DNA of 11,564 nucleotides from an uncultured Eubacterium sp. Lineage in GTDB: Bacteria; Bacillota; Clostridia; Lachnospirales; Lachnospiraceae. The stretch lies in contig CAJTVR010000120.1 of assembly GCA_910580075.1 (NCBI GenBank), positions 1-11,564 on the forward strand, in the 5' to 3' direction. This document shows, piece by piece, positions 6,738 through 11,564 of this stretch (positions within the stretch are counted from its first letter, which is position 1; every line of letters begins with the position of its first letter). Position numbers and translations under genes: made by a program. The notes under the pieces are model-generated. The model did no database searches. It had not been told where the DNA came from and worked only from the letters and a program-made list of their open reading frames with translations.

Positions 6738-6781
6738 CCGGGACATCTGCTTCAGATAAAGAGCAGATATCCCGGTTTTTT
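6738..6781 (+). terminator. Rho-independent terminator of lysA
   Basis: CCGGGACATCTGCT (6738-6751) pairs with AGCAGATATCCCGG (6762-6775), with one mismatch, around a ten-base loop, and six Ts follow (6776-6781). This is a classic strong intrinsic terminator, 166 bases after the lysA stop and beyond the tandem repeats. Confidence 0.93.
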
Positions 6782-6873
6782 ACTTTCGGGGAGCAATGAG
6801 CCGGATGCCCGGCATGCACGGACATTTAAGCGAAAGCTGCGGGGCATTTGTGCTGCATTCTGACTGCAGATGC

Positions 6874-6888
6874 ATGACTGTTAGTCAT
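6874..6888. promoter_or_regulatory. Small palindrome ATGACTgttAGTCAT, possible operator or weak terminator
   Basis: Two perfect six-base arms around a three-base centre, followed by TTTTATTT. It lies between the lysA terminator and the msmK promoter, where no gene is seen. The dyad could be a regulator site; the following T run also allows a weak terminator. Confidence 0.35.
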
Positions 6889-6918
6889 TTTATTTAAAAA
6901 TCAGTATCTGCTTATGTC

Positions 6919-6963
6919 AATTTGACGAATCTCATATGCATTTATGCTGTTTTTCGTCAAATT
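6919..6963. promoter_or_regulatory. 11-bp inverted repeat upstream of msmK, candidate operator
   Basis: AATTTGACGAA (6919-6929) and TTCGTCAAATT (6953-6963) are perfect complements separated by 23 bases, with centres about 34 bp apart (near three helical turns). A third half-site GTCAA at 6916-6920 abuts the first. It ends about 60 bases before the proposed -10. Apart from the neighbouring dyad (6874-6888), the promoter and the UTR hairpin, I see nothing else in 6782-7137; a 70-codon frame at 6922-7134 is not a convincing gene. Confidence 0.45.
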
Positions 6964-7000
6964 CCCAGCCCTGTATTCATAACTTTAGAAATTCACCCTA

Positions 7001-7029
7001 TAGCCAAATCATGCATCTTTTGTTATAGT
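7001..7029 (+). promoter_or_regulatory. msmK promoter with extended -10
   Basis: TGTTATAGT (7021-7029) is an extended -10 (TG, one base, TATAGT). TAGCCA at 7001-7006 is a four-of-six -35 at 17 bases. Transcription would start near 7036, leaving a leader of about 100 bases that contains the hairpin 7070-7103. Confidence 0.6.
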
Positions 7030-7069
7030 ATCATCTATAAAAAGAAACTTTTCGTACATAAAACAAAAC

Positions 7070-7103
7070 TTAACGGCAGATGCGCGGGCATGATAGCCGT
7101 TAA
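7070..7103 (+). promoter_or_regulatory. 5'-UTR hairpin of msmK
   Basis: TTAACGGC (7070-7077) pairs perfectly with GCCGTTAA (7096-7103), and inside it ATGC (7080-7083) pairs with GCAT (7088-7091) around GCGG. Only a short A run follows, so it is not a terminator. It ends about 20 bases before the ribosome binding site (AGGAGG, 7123-7128) and could stabilise the message or bind a regulator. Confidence 0.6.
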
Positions 7104-7137
7104 AAATACCACTACTAAAATCAGGAGGATTTAAAGA

Positions 7138-8247
7138 ATGTCAAGTGTATCAATGAAAAACATCTGTAAAAAATATCCAAACGGATTCGAAGCTGTTAAG
7201 GATTTTAATCTTGAAATCGCAGATCAGGAGTTTATCATTTTCGTAGGACCATCCGGCTGCGGTAAGTCTACGACACTTCGTATGGTAGCAGGTCTTGAAG
7301 ATATTTCTTCCGGTGATCTTATTATCGACGGCAGACGTGTAAACGATGTAGAGCCGAAGGACAGAGATATTGCAATGGTATTCCAGAACTATGCGTTATA
7401 TCCGCATATGACTGTTTATGATAACATCGCTTTTGGTCTTAAGATGAGAAAAGTTCCAAAGGATGAAATTGATAAAAAAGTAAAAGAAGCAGCAAAAATC
7501 CTTGACCTGGAGCAGCTGTTAGACCGTAAGCCGAAGGCTCTTTCCGGTGGTCAGAGACAGCGTGTGGCAATGGGCCGTGCAATCGTTCGTAATCCAAAGG
7601 TATTCCTTATGGATGAGCCGTTATCCAACCTGGATGCAAAGCTGAGGGTTCAGATGAGAACTGAGATTTCTGCACTGCACCACAAATTAAAAGCTACAAT
7701 TATCTATGTAACACATGACCAGACAGAGGCTATGACACTTGGTACAAGAATCGTTGTATTAAAAGACGGTGTTGTACAGCAGGTAGATTCTCCGCAGAAA
7801 TTATACAATCAGCCAAACAACTTATTCGTAGCTGGATTTATTGGTTCTCCGCAGATGAATTTTGTAAATGCTACCTGTAAAGTAAGCGGATCTGATGTGA
7901 CACTGAACTTTGACAAATTCTCTATCGCACTGCCTCCTGCAAAGGCTAAAAAACTGATTGACGGCGGCTACAATAACAAGACAGTTATTATGGGTATCCG
8001 TCCGGAAGATATCGGCGATTCTGAATACGAAATGAACAGTTATGCAGCTAAGATTGATTCAAATGTAACAGGCTACGAATTACTTGGTTCCGAAGTTATT
8101 CTTTACTACCAGATTGCCGGATCAAACATGAGCGCAAAAGTAGAATCTTCTACTCCGGCACGCCTTGGCGATCATGTAACGCTTGCTTTGAATCCTGAGA
8201 AGATTCATGTGTTCGATCATGATACAGAGCTGACAATTACAAACTAA
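7138..8247 (+). CDS. msmK: Sugar ABC importer ATP-binding protein, MsmK/UgpC/MalK type
   Basis: The 369-residue protein is a complete carbohydrate-importer ATPase (CUT1 type). It has Walker A GPSGCGKST (37-45), Q-loop VFQN (Gln83), signature LSGGQRQR (135-142), Walker B VFLMDEP (155-161), D-loop SNLDAKL, and the switch histidine in VTHDQ (His193). A C-terminal beta-rich MalK/TOBE-type regulatory domain follows from about 240, starting at PQMNFVNA. It hydrolyses ATP at the cytoplasmic face to drive import. No permease or binding-protein gene is adjacent, as is usual for Firmicutes MsmK, where one ATPase serves several sugar importers. Codon choice (many GGT, CGT, CTT codons) differs from neighbours and suits a highly expressed gene. 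The start follows AGGAGG by nine bases. UgpC is an equally usual label; the sugar is not determined by the sequence. Confidence 0.95.
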   Translation: MSSVSMKNICKKYPNGFEAVKDFNLEIADQEFIIFVGPSGCGKSTTLRMVAGLEDISSGDLIIDGRRVNDVEPKDRDIAMVFQNYALYPHMTVYDNIAFGLKMRKVPKDEIDKKVKEAAKILDLEQLLDRKPKALSGGQRQRVAMGRAIVRNPKVFLMDEPLSNLDAKLRVQMRTEISALHHKLKATIIYVTHDQTEAMTLGTRIVVLKDGVVQQVDSPQKLYNQPNNLFVAGFIGSPQMNFVNATCKVSGSDVTLNFDKFSIALPPAKAKKLIDGGYNNKTVIMGIRPEDIGDSEYEMNSYAAKIDSNVTGYELLGSEVILYYQIAGSNMSAKVESSTPARLGDHVTLALNPEKIHVFDHDTELTITN

Positions 8248-8273
8248 AATCTGAATAAGTAATCTGCATGGTT

Positions 8274-8304
8274 TACAGCTTTCAGGCTGTGATCAGCAGC
8301 TGTA
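8274..8304 (+). terminator. First of two hairpins after msmK
   Basis: TACAGCT (8274-8280) pairs with AGCTGTA (8298-8304), and GCTG (8286-8289) with CAGC (8294-8297), with a five-base bulge between the two helices. There is no T run; it stands directly before the true terminator and may serve as a 3'-end stabiliser. Confidence 0.45.
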
Positions 8305-8306
8305 GG

Positions 8307-8356
8307 AGAAAGGAAGCATACTATGAGCAGTCTGGTATTGGCTTCCTTTCTTTTTT
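8307..8356 (+). terminator. Rho-independent terminator of msmK
   Basis: AGAAAGGAAGC (8307-8317) pairs perfectly with GCTTCCTTTCT (8341-8351), an inner ATAC/GTAT pair lengthens the stem, and the T run continues to 8356. It separates msmK from the regulator gene, which starts 46 bases later. Confidence 0.9.
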
Positions 8357-8402
8357 ATGATAAGTTAAGGAATTGAAATTAAGGAAATGGAGAACTGCAT
8401 TT

Positions 8403-9551
8403 ATGAAAAAATTTCAGTCCATTCTCTCTGAAATCATGGAAATTTCGCGGATACCTATGATATTATATGATGCAAACGGAAACTGTACTGTTTCTGCCAG
8501 CGAATCGGATCTTTCCCTTACACCGTATGTTTTGGAATTTATCAGTTCGGATGTGGACAGCCAGTCACTTGGGTCTTTTCATTATTTTAAAGTCACCTGT
8601 TCGGATACGCTTTTCTTTGTACTGCTTGTATCAAATTTTACGTCAGATTCCTTTACCATCGGACGGCTGGCCGTATGCCAGCTGAAACATCTGCTGGAAT
8701 CTCAGGAAGATTCTGTAACAAAATCCAGTTTTATACGGAATCTGGTAAATGGTACGCTTTCGGCAGCAGAAATAAACCGCCAGACTAAGAAATTAAAACT
8801 CTCTTCAGCTTCCTGGGCTGCTTTTGTTATTGAATGCGAAGAGGGGTTTTCCGATTCTTATGCCGCAGATATGCTGGAACATGCCTTTGCCGGCCATAAA
8901 ATGGACTTTTTCTGCGAACTGGATGAAACGCATCTGCTGCTGGTTAAAGATATCTCGAATATTTTAAAAGAGTTTAAAACAGCAGGAGAGCCTTCTAAAA
9001 TCCGCCGGAAAAAAACGATCCTGCCCCCGGATGCAGAACAGATTTCTGCCAGTTTAAAACTTTTTGCCCAGACGCTGGCAGATACGCTGCGTGCGGAAGC
9101 CCTTGTACAGACACATATCGGATACAGTACGGTGGCTGACAGCTTTTTACAGCTGGTACGCATTTATCAGGAAGCATCCACGGCACTTAAAATCCGCCGG
9201 ACATTTTTTACAGAGCGGGATACGATTGCGTATGACAAATTAGGAATCGGCAGGCTGATTGCACAGCTTCCGTCTGACCTGTGCAATGTATTTTTATATG
9301 AAGTATTTGGCACGCATATCCCGGATGACCTGGATGAAGAGACACAGAACACGATTCAGAAATTTTATGAAAACAACTTAAATATCTCCGAAACAGCAAG
9401 ACAGCTGTATTTACACCGGAATACGCTAGTATACAGGCTGGAGCGCCTGGAAAAAATGCTTGGCCTGGATATTCGCAGATTTGAAGACGCCATGACATTT
9501 AAGCTGGCTATGATGGTGCTGGCACATGTGCGTGAGTGTAAGCAGAACTGA
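8403..9551 (+). CDS. CdaR/PucR-family transcriptional regulator
   Basis: The 382-residue protein ends in the PucR/CdaR-type helix-turn-helix: TIQKFYENNLNISETARQLY (317-336) followed by LHRNTLVYRLERLEKMLGLD, where HRNTLxYRLxRL is the family hallmark. The middle (about 135-300) resembles the CdaR central domain, including GYSTVADSFLQLVRIYQEAS (240-259) and DKLGIGRLIAQLP (278-290). The N-terminal 100 residues are a probable sensor region of unknown ligand. CdaR itself responds to sugar diacids, but the family is broad. ATG 8403 is preferred to a TTG at 8373 because a GGAG lies about ten bases before it. It sits between the msmK terminator and a GH20 gene 64 bases downstream on the same strand, with no terminator between them, so it probably regulates carbohydrate genes, perhaps these two. 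No clear promoter was found in the short gap after the terminator. Confidence 0.88.
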   Translation: MKKFQSILSEIMEISRIPMILYDANGNCTVSASESDLSLTPYVLEFISSDVDSQSLGSFHYFKVTCSDTLFFVLLVSNFTSDSFTIGRLAVCQLKHLLESQEDSVTKSSFIRNLVNGTLSAAEINRQTKKLKLSSASWAAFVIECEEGFSDSYAADMLEHAFAGHKMDFFCELDETHLLLVKDISNILKEFKTAGEPSKIRRKKTILPPDAEQISASLKLFAQTLADTLRAEALVQTHIGYSTVADSFLQLVRIYQEASTALKIRRTFFTERDTIAYDKLGIGRLIAQLPSDLCNVFLYEVFGTHIPDDLDEETQNTIQKFYENNLNISETARQLYLHRNTLVYRLERLEKMLGLDIRRFEDAMTFKLAMMVLAHVRECKQN

Positions 9552-9615
9552 AAGGGACAACAAAGACCGGGCAAAAATACGGAGGTTTAAAACAAATGTT
9601 TGGAAAGGAGCCAGT

Positions 9616-11457
9616 ATGTACCTTATTCCCCAGCTGCAGAGGCTGCATATAGTAAAAGATCAGACTTATACGGTTTCCTATGACCAGAAAATTGTCATTC
9701 ATCCTTCGACTGGATCAGGCGGAATGACACCAGCCAGGCTGCTGCAGCAGGAACTGCAGGATATGCTTGGTTATGCTCCTGCCATTACTCAGGGCCGCTC
9801 CTGTAAGACAGCAGTCCTGCTGGCTCTGGATTCAGAACACAGCGATCCGGACAGCCTGCAGATACATCCGCAGTCTTACAGCTTAAAGATTGCTGCGGAC
9901 GGTATCCGCATTACTGCGGCTGAAAGATCAGGGCTGCTTTACGGCGTGCAGACACTGCGCCAGATTTTCAGGCAGTGCGGGGGCATCGTTCCATGTCTGG
10001 ATATTTATGATTATCCGTCCATTCTGTACCGGGGATATTATCTGGATGTGACCCGCGGCAGGATTCCGACACCAGCTTATTTAAAGCAGTTAGCAGACAG
10101 GCTTGCATTTTATAAAATAAACCAGCTGCAGCTGTATATGGAACACAGCTTTTTATTTGAAGGGCTGAGCGAGGTGTGGAGGGATGATACGCCTCTTACG
10201 GCCCAGGATATTCTGGAGCTGGATGCTTACTGTGCAGACCTTGGAATTGAGCTGGTTCCAAGCATTTCCAGTTTTGGGCATCTGTATAAAATACTGCGTA
10301 CCAGGTCCTGGAGGCATCTGTGTGAACTGGATACCGCAGATGAGCCGTTTGGATTTATCAGCCGCATGGAGCATCATACGATAGATGCGTCAAACGGTGA
10401 AAGCCTTGCGTTTATTAAAGGGCTGATACAGGAATATCTGCCGTTATTTACATCCAGCCGCTTTAATATCGGATGTGACGAAACATTTGACCTCGGAACC
10501 GGGAAAAGCAGGAAGCGGGCTATGGAAATCGGAAAAGACCGGCTGTATATTGAGTTTGTAAAAGAACTGTGCACGTTTTTAACGAGTCAGGGCAAAATTC
10601 CAATGCTATGGAGTGATATTTTAGTCCATTTTCCGGAAGCAGTCCGGGAACTGCCCGCGCAGACAGTCTGTCTGACCTGGGGCTATGGTGCGGCACAGGA
10701 TGATGTCATGATAAAAAAACTCGCACAGGCAGGAGCCGTTCAGTATGCCTGTCCGGGTGTCAGCGGCTGGAACCAGTTCACAAACCAGCTGAAATATGCA
10801 TATGAAAATATCAGGCGGATGTGCAGTTATGCCGGATCTTATCATACAGAGGGAGTCCTGACGACAGACTGGGGTGACTTCGGTCATATCAACCACCCGG
10901 ATTTTGGCATACCTGCTATGATATACGGCGCTGCATTTTCGTGGAATGCGCATATACTGCCTTTTGATGAAATAAACCGCCAGATTTCCAAAATAGAATA
11001 CGGGGACAGTACAGAGACATTTGTACAGACCGCAGCGCTGCTGCCTGAAGGCTGGGACCAGCTCTGGGGAAATCTGATCCGGTATAAGGAGCGCGCACAG
11101 ACCGCGCTGTTTGAGGTACGTCCGGATGAAACAGAGTCAGCCCTTTCAAGACTGCAGGACATTAAAAACCGCCTGTACGCACTCCAGCCAGAGCTGCCGA
11201 AGGAAAAAAGGCCGCTCATACATGCGTATTTTACGGCCATAGACGGCATCAGGATATTCGGACTTATACAGGTATATCTTACAAAGCGCCGCTGCACCGA
11301 AAGAGAGGATACAGGCATACAGGGCCGTTATCTGGCAGCAGAATTAGAAGAATGGTTTTATTATTACAAAGAGCTGTGGAGAAGTGCCAGCCGTGAATCG
11401 GAACTGCACAGAATACAGGAGACTGTCTGCTGGTATGCAGACTTATTAAGGGCATAG
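9616..11457 (+). CDS. Glycoside hydrolase family 20 beta-N-acetylhexosaminidase, cytoplasmic
   Basis: The 613-residue protein has a GH20b-like N-terminal domain (about 1-130), a GH20 catalytic barrel from YRGYYLDVTRGRIPTP (about 138) to about 450, and a helical C-terminal part. The catalytic Asp-Glu pair is D288-E289 in NIGCDETFD: Glu is the acid/base, and Asp orients the substrate acetamido group that acts as nucleophile. Active-site tryptophans are W332 (LWSDI) and W419 (TTDWGDFGH). It removes terminal N-acetylglucosamine or N-acetylgalactosamine. There is no signal peptide, so it should act inside the cell on imported oligosaccharides from mucin, chitin or host glycans. The ATG at 9616 follows GGAAAGGAG by five bases; an in-frame ATG at 9526 lies inside the regulator gene and is not used. 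Probably co-transcribed with the regulator upstream. Confidence 0.92.
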   Translation: MYLIPQLQRLHIVKDQTYTVSYDQKIVIHPSTGSGGMTPARLLQQELQDMLGYAPAITQGRSCKTAVLLALDSEHSDPDSLQIHPQSYSLKIAADGIRITAAERSGLLYGVQTLRQIFRQCGGIVPCLDIYDYPSILYRGYYLDVTRGRIPTPAYLKQLADRLAFYKINQLQLYMEHSFLFEGLSEVWRDDTPLTAQDILELDAYCADLGIELVPSISSFGHLYKILRTRSWRHLCELDTADEPFGFISRMEHHTIDASNGESLAFIKGLIQEYLPLFTSSRFNIGCDETFDLGTGKSRKRAMEIGKDRLYIEFVKELCTFLTSQGKIPMLWSDILVHFPEAVRELPAQTVCLTWGYGAAQDDVMIKKLAQAGAVQYACPGVSGWNQFTNQLKYAYENIRRMCSYAGSYHTEGVLTTDWGDFGHINHPDFGIPAMIYGAAFSWNAHILPFDEINRQISKIEYGDSTETFVQTAALLPEGWDQLWGNLIRYKERAQTALFEVRPDETESALSRLQDIKNRLYALQPELPKEKRPLIHAYFTAIDGIRIFGLIQVYLTKRRCTEREDTGIQGRYLAAELEEWFYYYKELWRSASRESELHRIQETVCWYADLLRA

Positions 11458-11494
11458 AGTATATTTCTGCATTATTTGCTGGAAGGTATAGGTT

Positions 11495-11564
11495 CCCCGG
11501 ACGCCGGGGCGGAGACACTTTTTCCTTTTTCTGTTCCGCCTTCGAACAGTAAGAAATTCTAAAT
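11495..11564 (+). repeat. Dispersed palindromic repeat, copy C (reaches window edge)
   Basis: It begins 38 bases after the GH20 stop. CCCCGG (11495-11500) pairs with CCGGGG around ACG; then follows the shared core CACTTTTTCCTTTTTCTGTTC region, a loop CGCCTTC and GAACAG, a six-pair hairpin. Its reverse complement aligns with copy A (111-180) at about 80%. The loop is nearly the reverse complement of the loop in copy B. The window ends at the same point where copy A begins, so the element may continue beyond. Confidence 0.75.

Noticed and set aside
6593..6799. 68-codon plus-strand frame with 17-residue repeats (HAERASAGLRGS...)
   Set aside because: It has no ribosome binding site, lies between the lysA stop and the lysA terminator and overlaps that terminator, and is open only because the 51-bp repeat is a multiple of three.
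6553..6825. 90-codon minus-strand frame across the same repeats
   Set aside because: It is open for the same periodicity reason, covers a terminator and the end of lysA, and has low-complexity repeated composition.
6922..7134. 70-codon plus-strand frame in the msmK leader
   Set aside because: No ribosome binding site, no recognisable family, and it spans the promoter and 5'-UTR hairpin of msmK.
9526..9615. Upstream ATG extending the GH20 enzyme by 30 residues
   Set aside because: It lies inside the regulator gene, codes a highly charged stretch unlike the family, and a good ribosome site precedes the ATG at 9616.

Overview
The window looks like a stretch of chromosome from a gut-type Lachnospiraceae (Firmicutes/Clostridia), possibly Blautia-like. 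The evidence is moderate GC with strong AGGAGG-type ribosome binding sites, a stand-alone 60-residue BFD-like [2Fe-2S] protein, an ArgJ that makes acetylglutamate, a Lachnospiraceae-style LysA, an orphan MsmK/UgpC sugar-importer ATPase, a CdaR/PucR-type regulator and a cytoplasmic family 20 hexosaminidase. The genus is a guess from remembered family resemblance. No phage, transposase, CRISPR array, tRNA or rRNA was seen.

Layout. 1-115 is the tail of an unidentified hydrophobic protein. 111-180 is the first copy of a dispersed repeat. 222-320 is a long nested hairpin that probably terminates the minus-strand BFD-like gene (338-520). That gene diverges from argJ (685-1929), which has a near-consensus promoter at 618-646. 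An inverted repeat separates argJ from a lipoprotein with a DUF362 domain (2066-3322), which is followed by the most perfect copy of the dispersed repeat (3340-3425). Next comes a probable two-gene unit of a VanZ-like membrane protein (3503-4006) and an acyltransferase-3 family membrane protein (4061-5146), then a divergent diaminopimelate decarboxylase (5304-6572). Its 3' region holds three 51-bp tandem repeats and a strong terminator (6738-6781).

The right half is a carbohydrate-use block. A 350-bp leader contains two inverted repeats, an extended -10 promoter and a 5'-UTR hairpin. It precedes msmK/ugpC (7138-8247), which ends in two consecutive hairpins. A CdaR-like regulator (8403-9551) follows and is probably co-transcribed with a GH20 beta-N-acetylhexosaminidase (9616-11457). 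A third copy of the dispersed repeat runs to the window edge (11495-11564).

Working together: MsmK-type ATPases commonly power several sugar importers whose permeases are encoded elsewhere, and the GH20 enzyme has no signal peptide. The likely picture is import of amino-sugar oligosaccharides followed by cytoplasmic cleavage, with the regulator controlling one or both genes. This is inference. The left half is mainly housekeeping metabolism and envelope genes. I do not see a clear, undescribed multi-gene system. The more unusual signals are non-coding: the palindromic repeat family placed behind gene ends, the 51-bp tandem repeat, and the structured DNA around msmK and the BFD-like gene.
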